Shown here piece after piece: positions 1-8,958 of a stretch of DNA of 64,000 nt. The notes below the pieces were generated by a model that ran no database searches, had not been told where the DNA came from, and was given only the letters and a program-made list of their open reading frames with translations. The translations under genes and the position numbers were made by a program. The stretch is from Leucobacter insecticola (GTDB lineage: Bacteria; Actinomycetota; Actinomycetes; Actinomycetales; Microbacteriaceae), in contig NZ_CP049934.1 in assembly GCF_011382965.1 (NCBI RefSeq), forward strand, positions 1,798,001-1,862,000, given 5' to 3'. How positions within the stretch are numbered: position 1 is the stretch's first letter; each line of letters opens with the position of its first letter.

Positions 1-1266
1 CACTGCGCGAGGTTTATGAGCGGTGGAGATCGCCACAGGTTCCCGGCCTCCCGCCGCTCGCAAGCGGGTTTGTTGGCTATCTTGGCTGGGACACCGTGCG
101 CCAGTTCGAGCGGCTGGAGCACGGTCCCTCTGTGGGCCCGGGCTTGCCGGTGCAGGGACTCAGTTTTGTGTCCGAACTCGTGGTGATAGACCATCGTGAA
201 GGTTCGTTGGTTCTGCTCGTGAACGTGTTGAACGACGGTGCGCTTGGGGGTGCTGCCGAGCAGCGCCACGGGGCGCAAACCGCCGACGAGCAGTGGGAGG
301 ATGCACAGACGCGACTCGATGCACTTCAGGCGGCGCTTGCGGCCCCCGAGGCGTCTCCACTCGGGCAGCTGGATCGCCTGGCCGAGCCGGATCCTGCGCG
401 CCTCACGAGCACCCCCGAGTTTCTCGAATCGGTGAAAACCGCGAAGCAGTACATCGTTGATGGAGACATCTTTCAGGTCGTGCCATCGCAGCGCTTCGAC
501 CAAGAGTGCACCGCTGATCCGCTCGACGTCTACCGCGTGCTACGGCATCTGAACCCGAGCCCGTATCTCTATTTGCTGCAGCTTGAGGACGCCCAGGGTG
601 AGCCTTTCTCGGTCGTCGGTTCGAGTCCCGAGGCCCTCGTGACCGTGCAGGAAGACGGGCACATCATGACGCATCCAATTGCGGGATCGCGGCCTCGCGG
701 TGCGACGACCGAAGAGGATCAGCAGCACGAGCAGGACCTACTCGCCGACGAAAAGGAACGAGCGGAGCACCTGATGCTCGTAGATCTCGCGCGCAACGAT
801 CTACTGCGCGCATGTGAGCCCGACTCGGTTGAGGTTACCGAGTTCATGCGGATCGAACGGTTTAGTCACATTATGCACATCGTGTCGACGGTCGAGGGGC
901 GGGCCCGTCCGGATCAGAATCCCGTCGATGTGTTTAGGGCGACCTTCCCCGCGGGCACACTCTCCGGCGCCCCAAAACCGCGCGCGCTGCAAATCATCGA
1001 CGAGCTTGAGCCGGTGCAGCGGGGGGTCTACGGGGAGTCGTCGGGTATTTTGGACTCGGCGGCGCAGCTGACCTTGCCATCGCGATTCGCACGGCCACGA
1101 TCAAGAACGGCGTGGCAATGGTGCAAGCGGGGCGGGGATCGTTGCCGACTCGCACCCCGAGGCTGAAGACGCGGAGTGCCGCAGCAAGGCCGCGGCTCCC
1201 CTTCGGGCTATCGCGATCGCGAACACCCTTCGCCCTCTCGCGGACACGCCAGCAGAAAGAGCCTAA
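1..1266 (+). CDS. trpE: Anthranilate synthase component I (partial, two frameshifts)
   Basis: Chorismate-to-anthranilate step of tryptophan synthesis. The window opens inside the gene: the frame is already open at base 3, so the N-terminus lies outside. The chorismate-binding domain is clear (KQYIVDGDIFQVVPSQR, GSSPEALV, HPIAGSRPRG, VDLARNDLLR, GAPKPRALQIIDELEP). The frame breaks twice, at G-runs 1032-1035 and 1129-1132; adding one G at each restores the conserved ending (GVYGGVVGY, then DLAIAIRTATIKNG, then QAGAGIVADSHPEAEDAE) up to the stop at 1264-1266. Both losses look like homopolymer errors. The stop lies 3 nt before the next gene, so it is the first visible gene of the trp operon. Confidence 0.93.
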
Positions 1267-1269
1267 GCG

Positions 1270-1890
1270 ATGCGCACAAAACTCTGGACACTTGCAGGCA
1301 TCGCGCTTACGGGCGCAGTCTCCCTGCTTGCCGGGGCGCAGACCTGGGTGTCGTTCATGCTCGACAGCAACCACTCTGTCGAGGTGTCGACAGGGCATGA
1401 AATCAACTCGGCGCTGTCGCCTGTCTCGATCGCGATCGTAGCCGCGGCCCTCGCGCTCACGATCGCCGGGCCCGTTTTTCGAAGGGTGCTGGGAGTGCTC
1501 GTGGCGTTGCTCGGGGCCGGTCTCGTGGCGCTCACATGGGCGGTGCTGGCCTCACCCATCGGCTCCGTTGCTGGCAAGATCACCGAGCTCACGGGGCTGA
1601 CCGGCGGGGGTGGCGGGGACGGCGTGATCGTCACTTGGAGTCAGGTCACTTGGAGTCAGGTCTCGCCTTGGGCCTACACGAGCCTGATTGCGGGCCTTGT
1701 CGCCGTGCTACTGGGCGCCGCCGTCGTGATCTTGGGCGGCAAATGGGGGACCGCCGGCCGAAAGTACGATGCCGAGCGAAAGCTGCGGGCGAACACGGAA
1801 TCCAAGCCGGATCGCATCTCTGACTGGGACTTGCTCTCAGACGGTGATGATCCGAGTGGCGAGGAAGAGCGGGGCGAGAATATCCGCTAG
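1270..1890 (+). CDS. Trp-operon-associated membrane protein (TIGR02234 type)
   Basis: A 206-aa integral membrane protein of the family found between trpE and trpC in Actinobacteria; the role is unknown, and a part in tryptophan-related transport or regulation is only inferred from position. Four hydrophobic stretches are visible: an N-terminal one (GIALTGAVSLLAGAQTW), two central ones and one ending VLLGAAVVILGGKW. The tail is charged and cytoplasmic-looking (RKYDAERKLRA and an acidic end). ATG lies 3 nt after the trpE stop. A perfect 15-bp tandem duplication at 1630-1659 repeats the residues VTWSQ in the third periplasmic-looking loop. Confidence 0.85.
   Translation: MRTKLWTLAGIALTGAVSLLAGAQTWVSFMLDSNHSVEVSTGHEINSALSPVSIAIVAAALALTIAGPVFRRVLGVLVALLGAGLVALTWAVLASPIGSVAGKITELTGLTGGGGGDGVIVTWSQVTWSQVSPWAYTSLIAGLVAVLLGAAVVILGGKWGTAGRKYDAERKLRANTESKPDRISDWDLLSDGDDPSGEEERGENIR
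1630..1659 (+). repeat. Perfect 15-bp tandem duplication inside the trp membrane gene
   Basis: The unit GTCACTTGGAGTCAG occurs twice back to back (1630-1644 and 1645-1659). Its length is a multiple of three, so it adds five residues without breaking the frame. It looks like a replication-slippage duplication. Confidence 0.9.
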
Positions 1891-1926
1891 GCTGGAACCG
1901 TACACGTAGGTCTTAAGAGGAGATTC

Positions 1927-2160
1927 ATGACTTCCCAGCACGAAGAACCCGGCCACGGCGATTCGCCCGCCGCATGGACGGCAGTTGTAGTGATGCTGAT
2001 CGGTATCGCGGCCGGTGCCGTATTCTTCTTCCTGAATATGCCCACCCTGGTTTGGGTGTGCGTAGGTGTCGTTGCCTTGGGCATCATTCTCGGGTTCGTG
2101 CTTTCGAAAGCCGGATATGGTGTGAACGGCCCGAAGTACTCCCCTAAGACGCACGACTAA
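1927..2160 (+). CDS. Small two-helix membrane protein of the trp operon
   Basis: A 77-aa protein with a short polar N-terminus and two hydrophobic helices (about residues 18-37 and 41-58: [18 protein letters not shown] and [18 protein letters not shown]) and a short tail. ATG 1927 is preceded by AGAGGAG. It resembles the small conserved proteins of unknown function next to trpC in Microbacteriaceae (DUF6704-like; recalled from memory, not searched). The stop is one base from the trpC GTG start, so the two are probably translated together. Confidence 0.8.
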   Translation: MTSQHEEPGHGDSPAAWTAVVVMLIGIAAGAVFFFLNMPTLVWVCVGVVALGIILGFVLSKAGYGVNGPKYSPKTHD

Positions 2161-2161
2161 G

Positions 2162-2932
2162 GTGCTCGAGCAACTCCTCGCGGGTGCCCTCGAAGACGCG
2201 AACACCCGCAGGCGTGAGCGTCCCTACGCCGACGTCGAAACCGAAGCCCTCAGGCGACCCGCGCCTCTCGATGCCCTCGCAGCGCTCGCGCCTGCCGATC
2301 ATGTGAAAGTGATCGCGGAGGTGAAACGCGCGAGTCCCTCGCGTGGTGATCTCGCTGAAATTGCGGAACCTCAGGCTCTCGCCGCCCAGTATGAAGCTGG
2401 CGGTGCGAGCGTCGTCAGCGTGCTGACAGAGGGGCGAAAATTCAAGGGTTCGCTCGCAGATCTTGAGGCTGTGCGGAAAGCCGTGAGCATTCCGGTTCTC
2501 CGGAAAGACTTTATTGGCGATGAGTACCAGGTGCTTGAGGCGCGCGCTTCCGGCGCCGATTTGGTTCTTCTCATCGTTGCGGCGCTTCCTCAAGATAGGC
2601 TCGTGCGCCTGCACGCGCTGATACGCGAACTCGGTATGACCCCGCTAGTGGAGACCCACTCCGAAGAGGAAGTCGCCCGCGCAGTGGATCTCGGAGCCCA
2701 GCTCGTTGGAGTGAACGCCAGGGACCTCAGCACCTTCGAACTCGACCGTGATCTCTTCGGCCGTGTTGCCGATCAGATTCCCGCGGGAGTGATCCGCGTG
2801 GCTGAATCGGCCGTGCTCAGTCTGAGCGATGTACAGCACTACCGCGCGGCCGGAGCCGATGCGGTGCTCGTTGGAGAAGCGCTCGTGACGGGTGACCCTA
2901 TTGCTACGCTAGCTTCCTACACCAGCGTCTAA
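2162..2932 (+). CDS. trpC: Indole-3-glycerol phosphate synthase
   Basis: Closes the indole ring: CdRP to indole-3-glycerol phosphate plus CO2. A (beta/alpha)8 barrel of 256 aa, full length for the family. Landmarks: [15 protein letters not shown] (catalytic Lys in the strand-1 motif), [40 protein letters not shown], and the phosphate-binding end VAESAV and [13 protein letters not shown] start at 2162, one base after the preceding stop. It is followed 31 nt later by trpB, in the usual trpC-trpB-trpA order. Confidence 0.96.
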   Translation: MLEQLLAGALEDANTRRRERPYADVETEALRRPAPLDALAALAPADHVKVIAEVKRASPSRGDLAEIAEPQALAAQYEAGGASVVSVLTEGRKFKGSLADLEAVRKAVSIPVLRKDFIGDEYQVLEARASGADLVLLIVAALPQDRLVRLHALIRELGMTPLVETHSEEEVARAVDLGAQLVGVNARDLSTFELDRDLFGRVADQIPAGVIRVAESAVLSLSDVQHYRAAGADAVLVGEALVTGDPIATLASYTSV

Positions 2933-2963
2933 CTACCTGACGATCGACCCATGTGAGGCGGAT

Positions 2964-4204
2964 ATGAATTCCCAGCAACCTGGCGACGCCACCGCACTAC
3001 GCGCGCAGATGGGTCCCTTTTTCGGCGATTTTGGGGGCCGCTACATGCCGGAGTCCCTGATCGCCGCGATTGATGAGCTCGCTGCGGCGTATGATGACGC
3101 CAAACGGGATCCGGAGTTCCGGGCGGAGCTCACTGAGCTGCTGCATTCCTATGCGGGTCGACCCTCGCCGATCACTGAGGTGCCGAGGTTTGCGGAGCAC
3201 GCGGGCGGTGCGCGCGTTTTCTTGAAGCGCGAGGACCTGAATCACACCGGATCCCACAAGATCAACAACGTGCTTGGCCAGGCCCTGCTGACGAAGAAGC
3301 TCGGCAAGACGCGCGTGATTGCCGAAACCGGTGCCGGCCAGCACGGTGTCGCCACCGCCACCGCCGCCGCGCTTTTTGGTTTCGAGTGCACAATCTATAT
3401 GGGTGAAGTTGACACCGAGAGGCAGGCTCTGAACGTCGCCAGAATGCGGCTGCTCGGCGCCGAAGTCATTCCGGTGACGACCGGATCGCGCACGCTGAAA
3501 GACGCGATCAACGAGGCGTACCGCGATTGGGTTGCGAGTGTAGAGACGACCAACTACATCTTCGGCACCGCCGCTGGCCCCCATCCCTTCCCAGGCATGG
3601 TGCGAGATTTCCAGAAGATCATTTCCGAAGAGGCGCGCGAGCAGCTCTTGGCGAAGACTGGGCGACTGCCCGATGCGGTGGTCGCGTGCGTCGGTGGTGG
3701 CTCGAACGCGATCGGAATGTTCGATGCGTTCCTCGACGATGAGGGAGTGCGAATTTACGGTGTCGAAGCGGCAGGCGACGGCGTCGACACGGATCGGCAC
3801 GCGGCATCGATTGAACGAGGCCGGCCCGGGATCCTGCACGGCGCAAAAACCTATGTGCTGCAAGATGAGGATGGACAGACGATCGAGTCGCACTCGATCT
3901 CCGCGGGGCTCGATTACCCGGGTGTGGGACCCGCCCACGCCTGGCTCGCAGATATCGGGCGCGCCGAATACATTCCAGCGACAGACGCGGAGGCCATGGA
4001 GGCGTTTCGTCTTCTGAGTCGCACAGAGGGAATTATTCCGGCAATCGAGTCGGCACATGCGCTCGCGGGGCGATGCGGATCGGGCGCGAGCTCGGACCGG
4101 ATGCGATCATCGCAATCAGTCTCTCAGGGCGCGGAGATAAGGACATGGAGACCGCCGGCCGCTACTTCGGTTTGCTTGACGGCAGTGAAGGAGCTGAGGC
4201 GTGA
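2964..4204 (+). CDS. trpB: Tryptophan synthase beta chain (one frameshift)
   Basis: Condenses indole and L-serine to tryptophan with PLP. Seen: [14 protein letters not shown] at the start, the PLP-lysine segment [15 protein letters not shown], the phosphate-binding loop [12 protein letters not shown], and [11 protein letters not shown]. The frame is lost at the G-run 4067-4070, where the sequence reads GCGGGGCGATG; with one more G it continues as [15 protein letters not shown] and [16 protein letters not shown] to the TGA at 4202-4204. That stop overlaps the trpA GTG. The extended reading downstream in the wrong frame is not protein-like. Confidence 0.95.
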
Positions 4205-4997
4205 CGAACGAGATCTCGCCGGTCGCGCGTGCGATCAGGAATGCACAGCAGGATCGCGCGGGCGCGCTGATCGGATACCTCCCGGTCGGGTTTCCCGATC
4301 TCGACACGAGCATTGACGCGGCAATCGCGATGGCGAAAAACGGCGTCGACGTGATCGAACTCGGCGTGCCCTACTCGGATCCGGTGATGGATGGCCTGGT
4401 GATCCAGGAGGCGACCAACACAGCGCTCGCTCGCGGCTTCAGCCTGCCTGACGTCTTCGAAGCGATCCGCCGGGTGCGCGCCGCGGTTGATGTGCCGGTC
4501 CTCGTGATGACCTACTGGAACCCGGTGCTCCAGTACGGCGTCGAAAGGTTTGCGCGTGATCTCGTGGCGGCCGGGGAGCAGGACTCATTACCCCCGACAT
4601 TACCCCCGATTCAGCGCATGACTGGATCACGGTGAGTGAGCAGTTTGGCCTCGATCGCGTGTTTCTCGCGGCCCCGAGCTCCAGCGACGAGCGTCTGCGG
4701 CTTGTCGCCGAGGCGACGACCGGTTTCGTCTACACGGTCAGTACGATGGGGATCACCGGCGAGCGGGCACAGCTCGACGCCGCGGCACGCGGGCTGACCG
4801 CTCGCTTGCGCGCGCAGGGAGCAGACCTTGCCTGCGTGGGAATCGGTATTTCCACGGCTGAGCAAGTCGCTGCGGCACTCGAGTACGCTGATGGTGCCAT
4901 TGTGGGAACGGTGTTTGTGAAGTCCCTTCGCGACGGCGGCGTAAACCAGCTTGCGTCAACCGTGCGTGAGATCGCCATCGGCACAACGCGCGCATAA
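4201..4997 (+). CDS. trpA: Tryptophan synthase alpha chain (one frameshift)
   Basis: Cleaves indole-3-glycerol phosphate to indole, passed to TrpB. GTG start at 4201 overlaps the trpB stop (GTGA). N-terminal part shows [31 protein letters not shown] (catalytic Asp loop) and [15 protein letters not shown]. The frame breaks at G-run 4573-4576; one extra G gives [18 protein letters not shown] and joins the C-terminal half ([51 protein letters not shown]). Two nearby C5 runs are intact, so the loss is local. mntH starts 17 nt later. Confidence 0.95.
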
Positions 4998-5014
4998 ACG
5001 GCGAGGAGAGCGTG

Positions 5015-6274
5015 ATGGCGCGAAACCTGACCGGCACCGGCCAGGGTGCCTCGCGCCGTCCAGCCACCCGCGGTACCATCCGATTGTTGGGCCCTGCGTT
5101 TGTGGCGGCTATCGCATATGTCGACCCCGGAAACGTCGCTGCGAACCTCACCGCGGGTGCGCAATACGGCTACTTGCTGTTGTGGGTGCTGGTTGCCGCG
5201 AACGCGATGGCGGTGATTGTGCAGTATCTCTCAGCAAAGCTCGGACTCGTGACGGGGCGCAGTCTTCCCGAAATGCTCGGCGAGCGTCTCCCGCGGACCT
5301 CACGTCTGCTCTTCTGGGCGCAGGCGGAGCTTGTCGCGGCCGCCACTGATGTCGCCGAAGTGATTGGCGGCGCGCTCGCGCTCTACCTACTGTTTGGGGT
5401 GCCGCTGCCGCTTGGCGGCTTGATCGTGGGCGCGGTCTCGATGTTGCTACTGAGTGTGCAGTCACAGCGGGGCCAGCGTACCTTCGAGTTTGTGATTATG
5501 GGGTTGCTCGCGACTATCACGCTCGGTTTTCTCGCAGGGCTCTTCTTCAGCCCGCTCGACGGCGGTGCCATCGCGGCAGGTATCGTGCCGCGCTTCGAAG
5601 GCGCCCAGACCGTGCTGCTCGCCGCAGGCATGCTGGGAGCCACCGTGATGCCGCACGCGATCTATCTGCACTCGGCACTCGCTCGGGATCGGCACGGCTC
5701 GGGACACAGCGTCCCGATGCTCCGTCGGCTGCTCGTCGCGACCCGTTGGGACGTCGTGCTGTCACTCGTGATCGCAGGCGGCGTAAACATCGCGATGTTG
5801 CTGCTCGCGGCGGCGAGCCTGCCGGGTGTGACCGATACCGACACGATTGAGGGCGCGCACGCGGCCATCACCGAGGCGCTCGGACCCGTGATCGGGGTGA
5901 TCTTTGCGGTTGGTCTGCTCGCGTCGGGCCTCGCCTCCACCTCGGTGGGCTGCTACGCGGGGGCCGCGATCATGTCGGGGCTCTTGAAGGTGCGAATCCC
6001 GATGTTGATCCGGCGCTCGATCACGCTCGTGCCCGCCATTATTCTGCTTTCGGCTGGCGTGGATCCGACGTGGGCGCTGATCCTGAGTCAAGTCTTACTC
6101 TCAATCGGACTGCCTTTTGCCTTGATCCCGCTCGCCCGCCTCACTGCGAACCGCAGCGTGATGGGCGAGTTTCGTAACGGTGTGCCACTTCGCGCGGTCA
6201 CCGTCGTCGTGGTTGCGCTTATCGTGGGCTTGAATCTTCTGCTGATATGGCTCACCCTGACTGGACAGGCGTAG
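5015..6274 (+). CDS. mntH: Nramp-family Mn2+/H+ symporter
   Basis: Divalent metal importer, about 419 aa with eleven hydrophobic helices. The two Nramp metal-site motifs are present: AYVDPGNVAANLTAGAQYG in helix 1 and GATVMPHAIYLHSALARDR in helix 6. ATG 5015 is preferred because GAGGAG sits 6 nt upstream; a GTG 3 nt earlier is possible. It follows trpA by 17 nt and is likely co-transcribed, although in many actinobacteria lgt follows trpA directly. No metal-responsive operator was seen in the short gap, so regulation by manganese is not evident. Confidence 0.92.
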   Translation: MARNLTGTGQGASRRPATRGTIRLLGPAFVAAIAYVDPGNVAANLTAGAQYGYLLLWVLVAANAMAVIVQYLSAKLGLVTGRSLPEMLGERLPRTSRLLFWAQAELVAAATDVAEVIGGALALYLLFGVPLPLGGLIVGAVSMLLLSVQSQRGQRTFEFVIMGLLATITLGFLAGLFFSPLDGGAIAAGIVPRFEGAQTVLLAAGMLGATVMPHAIYLHSALARDRHGSGHSVPMLRRLLVATRWDVVLSLVIAGGVNIAMLLLAAASLPGVTDTDTIEGAHAAITEALGPVIGVIFAVGLLASGLASTSVGCYAGAAIMSGLLKVRIPMLIRRSITLVPAIILLSAGVDPTWALILSQVLLSIGLPFALIPLARLTANRSVMGEFRNGVPLRAVTVVVVALIVGLNLLLIWLTLTGQA

Positions 6275-6383
6275 TTCAGGATACTGCGCACGCTAGGATT
6301 GGTTCCGACCACTGTCGATAACCGATCGATAGTCCCAGCAACTTAGGTTCCAGCGGCGAAAGCCGCCGTCGAAAGAGACGTGA

Positions 6384-7445
6384 ATGATTCATCCGTTCAG
6401 TATTCCGAGCCCCGAGATCCAGTTCCTCCAGCTCGGGCCGTTGCGCATTTACTTCTATGCGCTCTGCATCATTCTCGGCATTATCCTTGCCGCGATTTGG
6501 ACGGCCAGGAGACTCGGCAAGCGCGGGGGTGAGCGCGGCGCCGTATTCGATTTTGTCGTCTGGTCGCTGGTGCTCGGGATCATTGGCGCGAGGCTCTACC
6601 ACGTCGTCACGCACTGGGGTGACTACTTTGGTGAGGGCAAGAGCCCGTTTGAGATCTTTGCATTTTGGAACGGCGGCATCGCGATCTTTGGAGCGCTCAT
6701 CGGCGGCGGGATCGGTGTGCTCATCGCGTCTCGCCTGACGGGGATCCGCTTTTGGTCATTCGCAGACGCCCTCGTGCCCGGCCTGCTGCTCGCGCAGGCT
6801 ATCGGACGCATCGGGAACTGGTTCAATCACGAACTCTTTGGTGGTCCAACCTCGCTGCCCTGGGGCCTCGAGATCGAGTCCACGAATCCTGCCTTCCCGA
6901 TTGGGCTTCCGGCAGATACGCTCTTCCACCCGACCTTCCTCTACGAGGCACTTTGGAATCTGCTCGGCATCGTCGTGCTGCTCGCGATCGAGCGGAAGCT
7001 CCGCCCACGCTGGGGCCAGTTCTTCGCGCTCTACCTCGTTTGGTACGGTCTCGGTCGCGTGTTCACCGAGTCGCTGCGCGTCGATCCGAGCCTGCTTTTC
7101 CTCGGTCTGCGCACCAACGTGCTCGCGGCCCTGCTCGCGGTCGTGCTCGGCATTGTGATCTTCATCGTGCAGCGCCGTCGCCACGTCGGACTTGAGACCA
7201 CCACGTACCTTCCCGGGCGCGTGAACCCCGCCGACGCGGCGCTCCATGTCACTGCGAACGCAGATGAGTATTTCCATGTGCTCGATCGTGGGGACGCAGC
7301 CGCTGCACCGGAGGAGTCGTCTGAGCCACAGGAGTCCTCTGCGTCGCATGAGTCCTCTGAGCCACAGGAGTCGTCTGAGGGCGATACACAGGACGCTGCA
7401 TCAGACAGCGCTGACCCAGTCACTAACTCTGCACAATCCCAGTAG
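6384..7445 (+). CDS. lgt: Prolipoprotein diacylglyceryl transferase
   Basis: Adds diacylglycerol to the lipobox cysteine of prelipoproteins in the cytoplasmic membrane. Seven-helix protein; the Lgt signature GRIGNWFNHELFGGPT is present, with LGIIGARLYHVVTHW and the late motif RPRWGQFFALYLVWYGLGR. At 353 aa it is longer than usual because of a C-terminal acidic, Ser/Glu-rich tail with near-repeats of EPQESS and SHESSEP (about residues 312-335). ATG 6384. The 109-nt gap upstream holds a small hairpin (CGGCGAAAGCCGCCG) but no clear promoter. Confidence 0.95.
   Translation: MIHPFSIPSPEIQFLQLGPLRIYFYALCIILGIILAAIWTARRLGKRGGERGAVFDFVVWSLVLGIIGARLYHVVTHWGDYFGEGKSPFEIFAFWNGGIAIFGALIGGGIGVLIASRLTGIRFWSFADALVPGLLLAQAIGRIGNWFNHELFGGPTSLPWGLEIESTNPAFPIGLPADTLFHPTFLYEALWNLLGIVVLLAIERKLRPRWGQFFALYLVWYGLGRVFTESLRVDPSLLFLGLRTNVLAALLAVVLGIVIFIVQRRRHVGLETTTYLPGRVNPADAALHVTANADEYFHVLDRGDAAAAPEESSEPQESSASHESSEPQESSEGDTQDAASDSADPVTNSAQSQ
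7310..7385 (+). repeat. Degenerate Ser/Glu coding repeats in the lgt tail
   Basis: Four near-copies of a unit similar to GAGTCGTCTGAGCCACAG encode EESSEPQ, ESSASH, ESSEPQ, ESSEGD. The unit length keeps the frame, so tail length could vary by slippage. Confidence 0.7.
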
Positions 7446-7460
7446 AAGGGCCGCTACTTC

Positions 7461-8936
7461 ATGCGCCACGCCAAGATCGTTGCGACGTGGGGACCTGCGG
7501 TCTCCAGCTATGACCACACTCTCGAACTGATCCGGGCCGGGGTGAATGTTGCCCGGCTCAATATGTCACACGGCACCTACAACGTCCATGAGGGGATCTA
7601 TCGCAATATTCGGCGAGCAGAGGCTGAGGTGGGGCGCCCCATCGCGGTGCTGGCTGATCTGCAAGGACCGAAGATTCGCCTCGGCAAGTTTGAGGGCGGC
7701 CCCTACGAACTCGAGGTCGGTGACGAGTTCGCGATCACGACGCGCGATATCGCGGGGAACCGCGAGATCTGCGGCACCACCCACAAGGGCCTGCCTGGGG
7801 ACGTGAAACCGGGCGATCCGCTGCTCGTTGACGACGGCAAGGTTGGGCTGCGCGCTGTGAGCGTGACTGAGGACACGGTATACACCGTGGTCGAGATTCC
7901 CGGCGTCGTGTCGAACAATAAGGGAATCAACCTTCCCGGCGTTGCTGTCAACGTGCCGGCCCTGTCTGAAAAGGACGCGGAAGACCTTCGGTGGGCGATC
8001 AAGCTTGGCGCCGACTACATTGCGCTTTCGTTCGTGCGTGACGCCGCTGACATTGTGCGCGTGCACGAGATCATGGACGAGGAAGGCGTGCGCCTTCCCG
8101 TAATCGCGAAGATCGAGAAACCGCAGGCCGTCGAGCACCTCGCCGAGATCGTGGATGCCTTTGACGGCATTATGGTGGCGCGCGGTGACCTCGGTGTCGA
8201 GCTGCCGCTTGAGCAGGTGCCGCTCGTGCAGAACGAGGCGATTAAGCTGGCTCGCCAGAACGCGAAGCCCGTGATCGTCGCTACCCAGGTGCTGGAATCG
8301 ATGATCGAGAATCCGAGGCCCACCCGCGCCGAAGCTTCGGACTGTGCGAACGCGATCCTCGACGGGGCTGACGCGGTGATGCTGTCAGGAGAGACCAGCG
8401 TCGGCGCCTACCCGGTGCAGGCGGTCGCGACGATGGCCCGGATCATCGAGGCTACGGAAGATCACGCGCTCGATCGGATCGAGCCGCTCGGCACCCCACC
8501 GCGCACGCAGGGCGGTGTGCTCACCCTCGCTGCAGCAGAGGTTGCCGAATTCATTGGGGCCAAGTACATCTGCGTGTTTACCGAGTCAGGGGACACGGTG
8601 CGGCGTATGTCCCGTCTTCGCAGGCCCATGCCGATTATCGTGTTCACGCCGGATCCCGAGACCCGGCGCCGCATGGAGCTCACCTGGGGAGCACGCAGCT
8701 ACCTGGTGGATCGCGTCGGCAGCACAGACGAGATGTTCGTGCAGGTTGACCAGGTCATGCTCGATCACGATCGCCTCGAAATTGGCGACAAGGTCGTCAT
8801 TATCGCGGGATCCCCTCCCGGGGTGGTCGGCACGACCAACACTATGCGCATTCACCGTGTGGGCGAGGCGACCGGGCAGCTGCCAGAGGCAGGCCCGCGC
8901 AAGCACATCATCGGCCGCGGCAAGGTGTTTGTCTAG
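7461..8936 (+). CDS. pyk: Pyruvate kinase
   Basis: PEP + ADP to pyruvate + ATP. 491 aa, full length. Visible: N-terminal RHAKIVATWGPA (the Trp replaces the common Leu/Ile), NMSHGTYNVHEG, LADLQGPKIRLGKF, active-site VIAKIEKPQAVEHL, IMVARGDLGVELPLEQVP (K+/Mg2+ site) and KPVIVATQVLESMIENPRPTRAEASD. The C-terminal allosteric domain follows (VFTESGDTVRRMSRLRRPMP). ATG 7461 has AGAAGGG upstream. Located 15 nt after lgt, an order shared with other actinobacteria. Confidence 0.97.
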   Translation: MRHAKIVATWGPAVSSYDHTLELIRAGVNVARLNMSHGTYNVHEGIYRNIRRAEAEVGRPIAVLADLQGPKIRLGKFEGGPYELEVGDEFAITTRDIAGNREICGTTHKGLPGDVKPGDPLLVDDGKVGLRAVSVTEDTVYTVVEIPGVVSNNKGINLPGVAVNVPALSEKDAEDLRWAIKLGADYIALSFVRDAADIVRVHEIMDEEGVRLPVIAKIEKPQAVEHLAEIVDAFDGIMVARGDLGVELPLEQVPLVQNEAIKLARQNAKPVIVATQVLESMIENPRPTRAEASDCANAILDGADAVMLSGETSVGAYPVQAVATMARIIEATEDHALDRIEPLGTPPRTQGGVLTLAAAEVAEFIGAKYICVFTESGDTVRRMSRLRRPMPIIVFTPDPETRRRMELTWGARSYLVDRVGSTDEMFVQVDQVMLDHDRLEIGDKVVIIAGSPPGVVGTTNTMRIHRVGEATGQLPEAGPRKHIIGRGKVFV

Positions 8937-8958
8937 CGCACAGCCCACGAGCCCCGAG

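Noticed and set aside
8515..8958. N-terminal extension of the SulP transporter
   Set aside because: The frame runs through the 3' end of pyk and has no transporter character; the protein begins after the pyk stop.
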